A stretch of DNA of 64,000 nt from Acidovorax sp. 107 (GCF_003058055.1 NZ_QBTZ01000001.1:3428001-3492000); one strand, 5' to 3'. Numbered from the stretch's first letter, positions 36,206-44,979 are shown. Made by a program: numbers and translations. The notes: generated by a model from the sequence alone, not told the origin.

Positions 36206-37345
36206 ATGGACTTTTCCCTCGCCCCGATCACTGAGCGCGTGCGCGCCGCCGCCGCCGACCAGACCCCGTTGCGCATCCGTGGCGGGGGCACCAAGGACTT
36301 CCATGGCCTGGCGCTGCACGGCGAGGTGCTGGACACCCGGGTGCTGCGCGGCATCGTGAGCTACGAGCCCAGCGAGCTGGTCGTCACCGTGCGGGCTGGC
36401 ACCCCGCTGGCCGAGTTGGAGGCCACGCTGGCCGAACAAGGCCAGTGCCTGCCGTTTGAACCCCCGCATTTCGCCAAGACCCCTGCAGACGCCGCCACCG
36501 TGGGCGGCATGGTGGCCGCTGGCCTGTCGGGCCCGGCCCGCGCCAGCGTGGGGGCCGTGCGTGACTACCTGCTGGGCGTGACGCTGCTCAACGGCAAGGC
36601 CGAGCTACTGACGTTTGGCGGCCAGGTCATGAAGAACGTGGCGGGGTACGACGTGTCGCGCCTGATGGCCGGCGCCTGGGGCACGCTGGGGCTGCTGACG
36701 GAGGTGAGCCTCAAGGTGCTGCCCGTGGCGCCCGGCGAGGCCACGCTCCGGTTCGAGGGCATCAACCAGGCCGATGCGCTGCGCAAGCTGCACGCCTGGG
36801 GCGGCCAGCCGCTGCCCCTCAACGCCAGCTGCTGGCTACAAGACGCGGCGGTGGACGAAGGCGCAGGCACCCTGTATGTGCGCCTGCGCGGCGCCGTGGC
36901 GGCGGTGGAGGCCGCGTGCAAGACCATGGGAGGCACCCGCATGGACAACGCCACCGTCGCCGCCGACTGGACCGCCTGCCGCGAGCAGACCTTGCCTTGG
37001 TTCGCAGCCCGCGCCGCGCTGCCCGGCCATGCGCTGTGGCGCCTGTCGGTGCCCGCCACGGCCCCGGTGCTGGCCCTGCCCGGCGGTGCGCAGCCGCTGG
37101 TGGAATGGCATGGCGCGCTGCGCTGGGTGCAGGCGCCCGAAGCCGCAGGCGACGCCCTGCGCGAAGCCGCCCGGGCAGTGGGTGGGAATGCTTCTGTTTT
37201 TGTAGCTGCGGAGGCAAATAAATCGGGCACTAGCGGCACTTTTGAATTGCAATCCAAGGCGCTGGAGCAAATCCATGCCCGCCTCAAGCACAGCTTTGAC
37301 CCGGCGGGCATCTTCAACCCCGGCCGCATGGCGCAGGCCTGGTAG
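36206..37345 (+). CDS. glcE: Glycolate oxidase subunit GlcE (FAD-binding)
   Basis: 379 residues from ATG 36206. FAD PP-loop motifs: LRIRGGGTKDFHG near the start, SYEPSELVVTVRAGTPLAEL, and AATVGGMVAAGLSGPAR. The C-terminus has the family end ARLKHSFDPAGIFNPGRM. With GlcD and GlcF it oxidises glycolate to glyoxylate at the membrane. GlcF lies one gene away, but GlcD is not next to it in this window. An unusual segment near residues 331-350 (SVFVAAEANKSGTSGTF) coincides with an R1 repeat, so the repeat appears to have inserted in frame. Confidence 0.92.
   Translation: MDFSLAPITERVRAAAADQTPLRIRGGGTKDFHGLALHGEVLDTRVLRGIVSYEPSELVVTVRAGTPLAELEATLAEQGQCLPFEPPHFAKTPADAATVGGMVAAGLSGPARASVGAVRDYLLGVTLLNGKAELLTFGGQVMKNVAGYDVSRLMAGAWGTLGLLTEVSLKVLPVAPGEATLRFEGINQADALRKLHAWGGQPLPLNASCWLQDAAVDEGAGTLYVRLRGAVAAVEAACKTMGGTRMDNATVAADWTACREQTLPWFAARAALPGHALWRLSVPATAPVLALPGGAQPLVEWHGALRWVQAPEAAGDALREAARAVGGNASVFVAAEANKSGTSGTFELQSKALEQIHARLKHSFDPAGIFNPGRMAQAW
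37195..37245 (+). repeat. R1 repeat copy e, inside the glcE coding sequence
   Basis: TGTTTTTGTAGCTGCGGAGG, then CAAATAAATCGGGCACTAGC and GGCACTTTTG, clearly alignable with copy c (AGTAGCTG...GGGCGCTAGCGGC...TTTT). Reading stays open through it, adding about 17 residues to GlcE. Confidence 0.7.
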
Positions 37346-37386
37346 GCAAGGCGACAGCCATCATTGCCATCCACGCTTCCCTCCCC

Positions 37387-38208
37387 ATGCGACGCCTTTT
37401 TCACCTCACCGGACACCACCGCACGGTTGCGGGCAACCAGGTGCTGGGCTTGCTGCTGGCGTTCAACGCCGGGGCGGTCAATGCGGGGGGCTTTCTGGTG
37501 GTGCACCTCTACACCTCGCACATGACGGGCTTTTTGTCCTCGCTGGCCGACAACCTGGTGCTGGGGCAGATGAAGCTGGTGCTGGGCGCCGTGGGCGCGC
37601 TGTGGGCCTTTATGTCGGGGGCGGGCACCACGGCCATCATGGTCAACTGGGCGCGCCAGCGCAAGCTGCGCAGCACCTACGCGCTGCCGCTGCTGCTGGA
37701 ATCTGTGCTCATGCTGCTGTTCGGCCTGGTGGGCGCCATCACCCTCAGCTGGCCCACGCCGTTTGCGGTGCCCCTCACGGTGCTGCTGCTGTCCTTCATC
37801 ATGGGGTTGCAGAACGCCACGGTGACCAAGATGTCTTCGTCCCAGATCCGTACCACCCACATGACCGGCGTGGTGACCGACCTGGGCATCGAGATGGGCA
37901 AGATGCTGTACTGGAACCGCACCGGCACCGCACCCGAGTCGCAGGTGCGCGCCAACCAGGCCCGGCTGCGTATGTTTGCCGGGCTGGTTGCCATGTTTCT
38001 GGTGGGCGGCATCGCGGGTGCAGCGGGCTTCAAGCACGTGGGGTTTGTGTTTGTGGTGCCGCTGGCGCTGGTGCTGCTGGCCCTGTCGCTGCCCCCACTG
38101 TGGGCCGACCGCGCGCGCCTGCGCCACCCGTTGCGCAAGCCCTCGGCGCCTGCCGCTCCGGGCGACCCGAGCCTGGGCCCCCCAGCGGACCCACCGGCCG
38201 CGCGCTGA
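37387..38208 (+). CDS. DUF1275/YoaK-family membrane protein
   Basis: 273 residues with six or seven hydrophobic helices. Family features: GLLLAFNAGAVNAGGFLVV, LYTSHMTGFLSSLADNL, MGLQNATVTKMSSSQIRTTH and MTGVVTDLGIEMGK, the paired T-x-H-M-T-G segments being characteristic. Function of the family is unknown. It sits between glcE and glcF with short gaps and probably rides in the same transcript, but no link to glycolate metabolism is known. The C-terminus is Pro-rich and cytoplasmic. Confidence 0.9.
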   Translation: MRRLFHLTGHHRTVAGNQVLGLLLAFNAGAVNAGGFLVVHLYTSHMTGFLSSLADNLVLGQMKLVLGAVGALWAFMSGAGTTAIMVNWARQRKLRSTYALPLLLESVLMLLFGLVGAITLSWPTPFAVPLTVLLLSFIMGLQNATVTKMSSSQIRTTHMTGVVTDLGIEMGKMLYWNRTGTAPESQVRANQARLRMFAGLVAMFLVGGIAGAAGFKHVGFVFVVPLALVLLALSLPPLWADRARLRHPLRKPSAPAAPGDPSLGPPADPPAAR

Positions 38209-38253
38209 CGAACCCACGCCGAAATTTCTGTCTCTTCGCCCAGGCTGCTCTCC

Positions 38254-39507
38254 ATGCAAACCCAGCTCTCTCCTGAATACCGCGCCCGCGCCGATGGCCT
38301 GGAGGCCGAATCCATCCTGCGCAAATGTGTGCACTGCGGGTTCTGCACCGCCACCTGCCCGACCTACCAACTGCTGGGCGACGAACTGGACGGCCCACGC
38401 GGCCGCATCTACCTCATCAAGCAGGTGCTCGAAGGCGAGGCCCCCACCCGCAAGACCCAGATGCACCTGGACCGGTGCCTCACCTGCCGCAATTGCGAAA
38501 GCACCTGCCCGAGCGGTGTGCAGTACGGCCATCTGGTGGACATCGGCCGCAAGATCGTCGATGAAAAAGTGCCGCGCCCCGTGGGCGAAAAGGCCCTGCG
38601 CTGGGCCCTGAAGGAGGGCCTGCCATCGTCGCTGTTTGCCCCCGCCATGAAGACCGGGCAAATGGTGCGCGGCCTGCTGCCCGAGGCGCTGAGGGCCAAG
38701 GTGCCCGCGCCCCGGGATGCCGGTGCATGGCCCACGCGCCAGCATGCGCGCAAGGTGCTCATGCTGGCGGGCTGCGTGCAGCCGGCCATGATGCCCAACA
38801 TCAACACCGCCACCGCGCGCGTGCTCGACGCGGTGGGCATCCAGACCGTGATCGCATCCAAGGCCGGCTGCTGTGGCGCCGTCAAGTTTCACCTCAACGA
38901 CCAGGCAGGCGGCATGGCCGAGATGCGCGCCAACATCGACGCCTGGTGGCCGCTGGTGGAGGCGGGGGGTGTCGAGGCCATCGTCATGAACGCCTCGGGC
39001 TGCGGCGTCACCGTCAAGGAATACGGCCACATCCTGAAGGACGACCCGCAGTACGCAGCCAAGGCCGAACGCATCAGCGCCCTCACGCGCGACCTGTCGG
39101 AGCTGCTGCCTGCCGTGCTGCCCGAGCTGGCCGACAAGCTGCAGGGCCGTGTGAACCAGCCGGACACCCTGTACGCCTACCACCCTCCTTGCACCCTGCA
39201 GCATGGGCAAAAGCTGCGTGGCGGTGTGGAGGCGCACCTGAATCAGCTGGGCTTCAAGCTGCACACCGCGCGCAACGATGCGCACCTGTGCTGCGGCTCG
39301 GCCGGTACGTACTCGGTGCTCAACCCGGACCTGTCCTACCAGCTGCGCGACCGCAAGCTCGGCGTGCTTGGCGAGGCGTTTGGCAACCAGCCGCCCGACA
39401 TGATCCTGTCGGCCAACATCGGCTGCATCACCCACCTGCAAAGCGGCACGGGTACGCCCGTGCGACATTGGGTGGAGGTGCTGGACGAGGCGCTGCGCGT
39501 GGGTTGA
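38254..39507 (+). CDS. glcF: Glycolate oxidase iron-sulfur subunit GlcF
   Basis: 417 residues, standard length. Two 4Fe-4S ferredoxin motifs: CVHCGFCTATCPTY and CLTCRNCESTCPSG in the first 120 residues. Two CCG (cysteine-rich) domains follow, with AGCCGAVKFHL and HLCCGSAGTYS. GlcF conducts electrons from the GlcD/GlcE flavins toward the quinone pool. It follows the DUF1275 gene by 45 bases. Confidence 0.95.
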   Translation: MQTQLSPEYRARADGLEAESILRKCVHCGFCTATCPTYQLLGDELDGPRGRIYLIKQVLEGEAPTRKTQMHLDRCLTCRNCESTCPSGVQYGHLVDIGRKIVDEKVPRPVGEKALRWALKEGLPSSLFAPAMKTGQMVRGLLPEALRAKVPAPRDAGAWPTRQHARKVLMLAGCVQPAMMPNINTATARVLDAVGIQTVIASKAGCCGAVKFHLNDQAGGMAEMRANIDAWWPLVEAGGVEAIVMNASGCGVTVKEYGHILKDDPQYAAKAERISALTRDLSELLPAVLPELADKLQGRVNQPDTLYAYHPPCTLQHGQKLRGGVEAHLNQLGFKLHTARNDAHLCCGSAGTYSVLNPDLSYQLRDRKLGVLGEAFGNQPPDMILSANIGCITHLQSGTGTPVRHWVEVLDEALRVG

Positions 39508-39636
39508 TGGCGCGCTGGGCGAGGCGCCGGACCCTCCCGGCGCGCGCCAGAATCAGGCCTGTTTGGTGCCCGCCGACCCAACGCTGGCATGATCGAGGGT
39601 TTTGTCGTCTCCTATTCGCCCCCGAACCGCACTGCC

Positions 39637-40575
39637 ATGACCGACTCCGTGTCCGCACAAGAACAACCCCATACCGCACCTGTCGTGCCTGCAGCACCCC
39701 AGGCCGCGCCCGTGCCGACCGAGGCTGCTGCGGTCGCCGTGGCGGCCTCTGAACCTGCTGCGTCGGCCGAAGCCGGTGCGCCCCAGCGGCGCCAGGATGG
39801 CTCGCGTCGGGGCGGCCGCAACCGCCGCAAACCTGATGGGCGCCAGGCGCCGCAGGGCCGTGCAAACGCCGAAGGTGCAGCAGACGCTGCTGCGCCTGCT
39901 GCGCCTGCTGCGCCTGCTGCCGGCGCACCGCGCGCACCACAACGCGTGCACCCCGCGCTGGAGCAGCTGGCCGGGCTCTACCCCTCTCTGTTTGGCGCCG
40001 TGTTCCGCCCGCTCAAGCGCGGCATCTTCCAGGACCTCCTGGCGGCCCACCCAGAGTTGTTCGAGCGCGAAGCACTCAAGGTGGCGCTGGGCATCCACAC
40101 CCGCTCCACGCGCTATCTGCAAAGCGTGGCGGCGGGCGACAAGCGCCACGACCTGCAAGGCCAGCCCGTGGAAGACATGGCCCCCGAGCATGTGCACCAC
40201 GCGCTGCTGGAGGTGTACCGCCGCAAGAAGGCGCGCGCCACCGAAGACCTGCTGCCCAAGCTGCGCAACCGCATGATGGCCGCGTTCGAGGCCTCGGGCC
40301 TCACGCGCGAGGCCTACACCGAGCGGGTGTTGAGCCGCGACGACGCCGCCAATGCCATCCTGGAAGAAGCCTTTGCCGAATGGTCGGCCCGCAACGCCAA
40401 GGACGAGGCCCTGCTGCGTGCTTTTGAAGCCAGCGGCCAGACGCTGGAGGCCTTTGCCGACATGTACGGCCTGGTGCCCCGCACCGTGGGCCAGCAGCTG
40501 GAGCGTGCACGCCGCCTGGCAGCCGCGCGGGCTCAGTCCACGGCGGCCGCAGCGCCTTCAGACCAGGAGGGCTAA
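39637..40575 (+). CDS. ProQ/FinO-family RNA chaperone with low-complexity N-terminus and C-terminal helical extension
   Basis: 312 residues from ATG 39637; an upstream ATG at 39589 (328 residues) has no better ribosome site. Residues 1-105 are Ala/Pro/Arg-rich and disordered (AAPAAPAAPAAGAPRAP). The ProQ/FinO domain spans about 106-205: HPALEQLAGLYPSLFGAVF, PLKRGIFQDLLAAHPEL, ALGIHTRSTRYLQSVAAGD, VYRRKKARATEDL. A helical tail of about 100 residues follows, beginning MMAAFEASGLTREAYTERVL and holding a second similar stretch (LLRAFEASGQTLEAFADMYG). FinO-domain proteins bind structured 3' ends of small RNAs and mRNAs. The partner RNAs are unknown. Confidence 0.9.
   Translation: MTDSVSAQEQPHTAPVVPAAPQAAPVPTEAAAVAVAASEPAASAEAGAPQRRQDGSRRGGRNRRKPDGRQAPQGRANAEGAADAAAPAAPAAPAAGAPRAPQRVHPALEQLAGLYPSLFGAVFRPLKRGIFQDLLAAHPELFEREALKVALGIHTRSTRYLQSVAAGDKRHDLQGQPVEDMAPEHVHHALLEVYRRKKARATEDLLPKLRNRMMAAFEASGLTREAYTERVLSRDDAANAILEEAFAEWSARNAKDEALLRAFEASGQTLEAFADMYGLVPRTVGQQLERARRLAAARAQSTAAAAPSDQEG
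39886..39921 (+). repeat. 9-base tandem repeat in the ProQ-family gene
   Basis: TGCGCCTGC is repeated three times exactly at 39891-39917, flanked by partial copies, and codes for the Ala-Ala-Pro tract. Length variation between strains is likely. Confidence 0.75.
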
Positions 40576-40751
40576 GGCCGGCTCGGCCTGGATAGAATCA
40601 CCTCGCGACCCGGTTCATGGGTTGCCGTAAGCGTTTACGTCAATCAACGTGCCTACCAACGCCGGCCCTGCCGGGGTGGTGGCCCCCAGCCCGCAGATGT
40701 TGCAGGGAGGGGGCGGCACCTTGCTTGACCGGTGTGCTTTCTGGAACTTCA

Positions 40752-41039
40752 ATGAACCAACCTTCTTCGCTCGCCCCGTCTTCCCGCAAGACCTTTTTCG
40801 GGCTGCCCAAGCTGCCCGCACGCTCGGCGGCCTGGGTGATGCCGCTGCTGCTGTCGCTGCTCATGACCTTCATCGTGTCGCTGATCAGCACGGTGCGCGT
40901 GGCCGGCTTCTCGCTGGACTTCCTGCGCTTGTGGCTGAGTGCCTGGGTGCTGTCCTGGGTGGTGGCCTTCCCCACACTGCTCCTGGTGCTGCCCGTGGTG
41001 CGCCGCGCCACGGCGGCCATCGTCGAGACGCCGAACTGA
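40752..41039 (+). CDS. DUF2798 small membrane protein
   Basis: 95 residues from ATG 40752. Two hydrophobic helices: WVMPLLLSLLMTFIVSLIST and WVLSWVVAFPTLLLVLPVV, with KLPARSAAWV before the first and VRRATAAIV after the second, the DUF2798 pattern. Function unknown; a two-helix inner-membrane protein. It is preceded by a 175-base leader with several short hairpins (for example CGTAA/TTACG around 40628-40645), whose role is unclear. Confidence 0.8.
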   Translation: MNQPSSLAPSSRKTFFGLPKLPARSAAWVMPLLLSLLMTFIVSLISTVRVAGFSLDFLRLWLSAWVLSWVVAFPTLLLVLPVVRRATAAIVETPN

Positions 41040-41217
41040 CCTGTGACGGGGGCGGGTGCCTCCCGCCCCCGTCACTGCGCGCACCCCCGGGTCACAGGGG
41101 TGCGCGCAGGCTACTGACATCATGCTGTCAGCAGTAGGCACGCACCATGCCTCTCTCGCGCTGCGCCCACGGGCCGGCGCACCGATTCCATCGACCGACC
41201 CAGAGAGAGGACCTGCC

Positions 41218-41715
41218 ATGACCGCCACCATCACCTTTCCCGCGCCCACCTGCATCCAGATCCCTGCGTTCAGCGTGGCGGGCATCAGCGTGCGCACGCG
41301 CAACAGCGAAGAAATGAACCCTGCCATCGCGCGCCTTGGGGGGCTGTGGAACCGCTTTTTCAGCCAGAGCTGGGAGCGCCAGCTGCCCAGCCGGGGCGAT
41401 GACGGCCGCATCTTTGGCGTGTACAGCGCCTATGAGTCCGACGAACACGGCGCCTTCGACGTGACGGCCGGTGTGGCCGTGGCCGAACCGCATCTCGCGC
41501 AGGCCGTGCCAGGCGCGCACCGCGTGGACATCGAAGCGTGCGACTACCTTGTGTTCACCGGCGAGGGCGACATGCCGCAGATGGTGATCGACACCTGGAT
41601 GCGTATCTGGCATTACTTTGCCGACAATCCGCAGGTGCAGCGCCGCTTTGGTACCGACTTCGAGGCCTATGAAGGGCCTGACAAGGTGGCTATCCATGTG
41701 GGTGTTGTGCTATAA
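41218..41715 (+). CDS. GyrI-like/effector-binding domain protein
   Basis: 165 residues from ATG 41218; GAGAGG is seven bases upstream. The fold of the AraC effector-binding/GyrI family is suggested by IPAFSVAGISVRTRNSEEM, GRIFGVYSAYESDEHGAFDV, the conserved aromatic-acidic strand IEACDYLVFTGEGDM, and WMRIWHYFADNPQVQRRFG. These domains bind small hydrophobic or cationic ligands, and stand-alone forms may sequester toxins. The next gene, a WYL regulator, follows within 66 bases with an R1 copy between. The last codons and stop adjoin that repeat. Confidence 0.85.
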   Translation: MTATITFPAPTCIQIPAFSVAGISVRTRNSEEMNPAIARLGGLWNRFFSQSWERQLPSRGDDGRIFGVYSAYESDEHGAFDVTAGVAVAEPHLAQAVPGAHRVDIEACDYLVFTGEGDMPQMVIDTWMRIWHYFADNPQVQRRFGTDFEAYEGPDKVAIHVGVVL

Positions 41716-41760
41716 GTAATGTAGCTATCAACGCTTGATGAACAGGCGCAAAAACCTAAA
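41709..41760 (+). repeat. R1 repeat copy f (diverged)
   Basis: CTATAAGTAATGTAGCTATC, then AACGCTTGATGAACAGGCGC and AAAAACCTAAA. The least well preserved copy; it holds the stop codon region of the GyrI-like gene. Confidence 0.5.
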
Positions 41761-41780
41761 AACATTCATATTCCCAGCCC

Positions 41781-42515
41781 ATGCGCCGCGCCGACCGCCT
41801 GTTCCAGATCGTCCAGCTCATCCGGGGGCGGCGCCTGTCCACCGCTGCTTTCCTGGCCGAACGGCTCGAAGTCTCGGCCCGCACCATCTACCGCGACGTG
41901 GCGGACCTCCAGCACCAGGGCGTGCCCATTGAGGGCGAGGCCGGTGTGGGCTACCGTCTGGGCGCAGGCTTTGACCTGCCACCGCTGATGTTCAGTCAGG
42001 GCGAGGCCAATGCCCTGGTCGCCGCCGCCCGCCTGGCCCAGGCGTGGCTTGATGCGGGGCTGGCCCGCGAGGTGGAGGGCGCCCTGGGCAAGATCCTGTC
42101 CGTGCTGCCCCCCGCTGCGCGCGTGGCAGCAGAGGCACAGGCGCTCTATGCACCCTCGGTGGGGCTGGACCCCCGTGTGCAGTCCCATCTGCAGGCCCTG
42201 CGCGAGGCCGTGCACAGCCGCCACGTGGTGCAGGTGGACTACGCCGACGTCAACGGCCGCCCCAGCCTGCGCCGCCTGCGCCCGCTGGGCTGCTTCTACT
42301 GGGGCAAGGTCTGGACGCTGTCCGCCTGGTGCGAACTGCGCAACGACTTTCGCGGCTTTCGCATCGACCGCATTGCGGCCATCACCGTGCTGGAAGAACA
42401 GTTCCGCCAAGAGCCCGGCAAGACCCTGGCGGACTTGCTGCGCAAAGTGGAGGGGGAGATGGAGGGGCGGCCGGTGGAGTGGGGGACTGCGCCGGGGGCA
42501 GATGGGAACTCCTGA
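41781..42515 (+). CDS. YafY-type WYL-domain transcriptional regulator
   Basis: 244 residues. N-terminal HTH_11 winged helix (MRRADRLFQIVQLIRGRRLS, TAAFLAERLEVSARTIYRDV) with the wing GVPIEGEAGVGYRLG. The C-terminal half is a WYL domain (VVQVDYADVNGRPSLRRLRP, GKVWTLSAWCELRNDFRGFR), proposed to bind nucleotides or nucleic-acid ligands. Orphan YafY regulators frequently control adjacent small genes; here the GyrI-like protein upstream is the obvious candidate. No defence genes are nearby. Confidence 0.92.
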   Translation: MRRADRLFQIVQLIRGRRLSTAAFLAERLEVSARTIYRDVADLQHQGVPIEGEAGVGYRLGAGFDLPPLMFSQGEANALVAAARLAQAWLDAGLAREVEGALGKILSVLPPAARVAAEAQALYAPSVGLDPRVQSHLQALREAVHSRHVVQVDYADVNGRPSLRRLRPLGCFYWGKVWTLSAWCELRNDFRGFRIDRIAAITVLEEQFRQEPGKTLADLLRKVEGEMEGRPVEWGTAPGADGNS

Positions 42516-42700
42516 AGAGATGGAGTGCAAGTAGTGGGGGGCCGAAGACGGCAATGGGCCCTGAGCCGACGGTGACCATCGTCTCCCAAGAGCCGTCACT
42601 GATTTGAAATCGCTTGATTGATGCCGAAAATCGGCCCTTGGCTCTACCGGGCCATGCCAATGACGACGCTATAGTTTGTTGTGCAGACGCTTGTCGGGAA

Positions 42701-43150
42701 ATGCTGAGTTTTACTCACAGGTTGTTTGCGCGCTGCTTTACGGTATGCCTCACACTCATAAGCTCGGAGCGACCTCTGTCCCTCACTTCAGCCTCACTTG
42801 AAGCCGTCTTCGTGAAGCTTCGTCCGGTCTGGTATCCACAATTGGACGCTGCGGGCGAGGACATTCCCCTTCGCGACGTGAACCAACGCAATGTCTCCTT
42901 GGAAACGCCGCTTATTGTTGCTGCCCAGCACTTGCTGCCGATGGACATTCAGACACTGGTTGAGAACGGTGCCGAACTAGACGCTAGGAGCGGCTCCGAG
43001 CAGCATCACGCGGCGTTGCACGTCGCGAGGTTAATGCGCCGCTTTGACAATGCAGCGAAGCTAATTGAGTTGGGAGCAGACGTGACACTCAAGGATGGCA
43101 TCGGCAAGACACCCTTGGATTACGGAAACCACGTCAAACATGAAGATTAA
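42701..43150 (+). CDS. Small ankyrin-repeat protein
   Basis: 149 residues if ATG 42701 is the start; this is uncertain because no clear ribosome site is seen, and an upstream TTG at 42614 also fits. Two ankyrin-like units are visible: SLETPLIVAAQHLLPMDIQT LVENGAELDAR and HHAALHVARLMRRFDNAAKL IELGADVTLKD, closing with GKTPLDYG. The N-terminal half is not recognisable. Base composition is lower in GC than the neighbours, so it may be acquired. It would bind another protein. Confidence 0.6.
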   Translation: MLSFTHRLFARCFTVCLTLISSERPLSLTSASLEAVFVKLRPVWYPQLDAAGEDIPLRDVNQRNVSLETPLIVAAQHLLPMDIQTLVENGAELDARSGSEQHHAALHVARLMRRFDNAAKLIELGADVTLKDGIGKTPLDYGNHVKHED

Positions 43151-43322
43151 GGTGAGTGAGACAAAACGTGCCGGTCTCTTTCACGCTGAGCGACCGCTTT
43201 ACCAGAGCGTCTAGGGCCGCTCCTGGCCGAAAACGGCCGTTGAGCCCAGAGGGGTAGAAATGCCGCAGATCCCCGGGGCCGCATCATTCTGGTGGTGACG
43301 CGGCGCCACAGGGCGCGCCCTC

Positions 43323-43811
43323 TCAACTTGCCAGCGCCGCCTCAATATCCCCCGCCAGCTTCTTCGGTGCATCCTGCGGCGCATAGCGGCGGATCACGCG
43401 GCCGTCCTTGCCGACCAGGAACTTGGTGAAGTTCCACTTGATGGCCTTGCTGCCCAGCAGGCCCGGTGCCTCGGCGGTGAGCCACTGGTACAGGGGCGAT
43501 GCGTTGGCGCCGTTCACGTCGATCTTGGCCATCATCGGAAAGCTCACGCCGTAGTTGAGCTGGCAGAAGCTGGCGATCTCGTCGTTGCTGCCGGGGTCCT
43601 GGGCGCCGAACTGGTTGCAGGGGAAGCCCAGCACCACCAGGCCCTTGTCGGCATATTCCTTGTACAGCTCTTCGAGCCCGCCGAACTGGGGCGTGAAGCC
43701 GCAGGCGCTGGCGGTGTTCACGATGAGCAGCACTTTGTCCTTGTATTGCGACAAGGGCACGGTCTGGCCGTTCATCTGCTGGGCTTCAAAGTCGTAGATG
43801 CTGGTGGGCAT
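43323..43811 (-). CDS. Glutathione peroxidase (BsaA/BtuE-type)
   Basis: 162 residues. Thioredoxin-fold peroxidase: peroxidatic Cys37 in [19 protein letters not shown], Gln in [19 protein letters not shown], and Trp/Asn in [13 protein letters not shown]. The initial Ser/Cys replaces selenocysteine, normal for bacteria. It reduces hydrogen peroxide and lipid hydroperoxides with thioredoxin or glutathione in the cytoplasm. Downstream of the transporter gene at 43879 on the same strand, 67 bases apart. Confidence 0.95.
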   Translation of the reverse strand: MPTSIYDFEAQQMNGQTVPLSQYKDKVLLIVNTASACGFTPQFGGLEELYKEYADKGLVVLGFPCNQFGAQDPGSNDEIASFCQLNYGVSFPMMAKIDVNGANASPLYQWLTAEAPGLLGSKAIKWNFTKFLVGKDGRVIRRYAPQDAPKKLAGDIEAALAS

Positions 43812-43878
43812 GCGGGTACTCCGGGTGGGGATGACGGGCCATCGTAGCCCCAGCCGCTCCAGCCTGCGCGCGTGCGGG

Positions 43879-44775
43879 TCAATGACCCGCGGCGCCCGGT
43901 CGGCGGAACTGCAGCGCCGCCAGCAGCGAGGCCAGCAGGATCAGCGCGCCGCCCAGCACGGTGCGCGTGTTCAGCGTGGCCGCGCCCAGCAGGGCCGATG
44001 ACACGCTGGCAAACATCACCTCCGACAGCATCACCAGCGCGGTGGTGCCGGCCGCCAGTCGGGCCGCGCCAAATTGCAGTGCCCAGTTGCCCAGCATCAG
44101 CACGCCCGCCAGCAGCAGGCCGGTGACGACCCAGGTGCTGTTGACGGCGGGGAAGGGCTCCACCACGCCCACTTGCAAGCCGATGCCGGCCACGGCCAGC
44201 GCCATGAGCATGCAGCCGCCAAACATGGAGAACATGCGGGCGGGGCCCGGCACGGTGTGCAGGCGGCGCAGCGTGACGTTGGTGAGTGCAAACATGAACC
44301 CGCCCAGCAGCGCCAGAGCGTCGGCCAGCGACAGGTTTTGCAACAGGCGAGATACCGGCGCGCCCTCGGGCAGCAGCACCAGCACCACGCCCGTGAAGGC
44401 CAGCGCCAGGCGCAGCAGCGCCGCCGGTGTGGGGCGTTCTCCAAGAATGCGCCAGGCCAGCAACACGGCCCAGGCGGGCATCAGGTAGAACAGCAGGATC
44501 ACGCGCACCACGTCGCCAATGGTCACGGCCCAGTTGAAGGCCACGTTGTTCAGCCCCGAGGCCAGTGCCAGCAGCCACAGCTGCGGATGCGCGCGCACCT
44601 GCCGCAGGATGCCGGGGCGCCACGCCAGCAGTGCCAGCAGCACCACGGCGTACATCGACGCCGTGGCCCACAAGGGGTGCAACCCCGCCTGGTGCATGTG
44701 CTGGAACGGCCACCACGCCAGGCCCCAGACAAAGGCGTTGAATAAGAGCGCGGCGAAGGGGAGCGGAGAGTGCAT
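43879..44775 (-). CDS. EamA/DMT-family transporter (YddG-like)
   Basis: 298 residues from ATG 44775, ten hydrophobic helices in two EamA repeats. Landmarks: [20 protein letters not shown] in helix 1, [40 protein letters not shown] and, in the second repeat, [18 protein letters not shown]. The 'P-x-W-x-x-L-x-x-x-x-L-GE' signature is that of DMT exporters such as the aromatic amino acid exporter YddG. Substrate unknown. An R1/R2 repeat pair lies just upstream. Confidence 0.9.
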   Translation of the reverse strand: MHSPLPFAALLFNAFVWGLAWWPFQHMHQAGLHPLWATASMYAVVLLALLAWRPGILRQVRAHPQLWLLALASGLNNVAFNWAVTIGDVVRVILLFYLMPAWAVLLAWRILGERPTPAALLRLALAFTGVVLVLLPEGAPVSRLLQNLSLADALALLGGFMFALTNVTLRRLHTVPGPARMFSMFGGCMLMALAVAGIGLQVGVVEPFPAVNSTWVVTGLLLAGVLMLGNWALQFGAARLAAGTTALVMLSEVMFASVSSALLGAATLNTRTVLGGALILLASLLAALQFRRPGAAGH

Positions 44776-44780
44776 TGAAA

Positions 44781-44840
44781 GAAAAAGCAAGCTGTAGCGC
44801 CCTTGAAATATGCGCTAATAGCTATAAATTATGTAGCAAT
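44781..44840 (-). repeat. R1 repeat copy g
   Basis: Minus strand reading: TTGCTACATAATTTATAGCT, then ATTAGCGCATATTTCAAGGG, CGCTACAGCTTGCTTTTTC. It is followed immediately by R2 copy a. Confidence 0.75.
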
Positions 44841-44860
44841 CCGTGCCGGGCGGCACGGCG

Positions 44861-44970
44861 CCAAAAACTGGCACGCCCCCAGGTCAGTGCACCCGTGGAT
44901 CTGGCTCTGCCAGGCCACCGGGTGCGTCCCCCTCGGGGGGAAGCGGCGAAGCCGCACAGGGGGGCTTCGC
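44861..44970 (+). repeat. R2 repeat copy a
   Basis: About 110 bases containing AAAAACTGGC, CGTGGATCTGGCTCTGCCAG, GCCACCGGGTGCGTCCCCCT and CAGGGGGGCTTCGC. It is homologous to the sequence at 62215-62320 in opposite orientation. The C- and G-runs can pair, so it may act as a transcript end for lplT. Confidence 0.7.
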
Positions 44971-44979
44971 AATCAGGAG

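Noticed and set aside
36565..39468. A 967-codon minus-strand frame over glcE, DUF1275 and glcF
   Set aside because: Shadow of three plus-strand genes with iron-sulfur and FAD motifs.
40588..40751. Leader of the DUF2798 gene as a known riboswitch (fluoride, guanidine, manganese)
   Set aside because: None of the conserved core strings of those classes is present; kept only as an unclassified leader.
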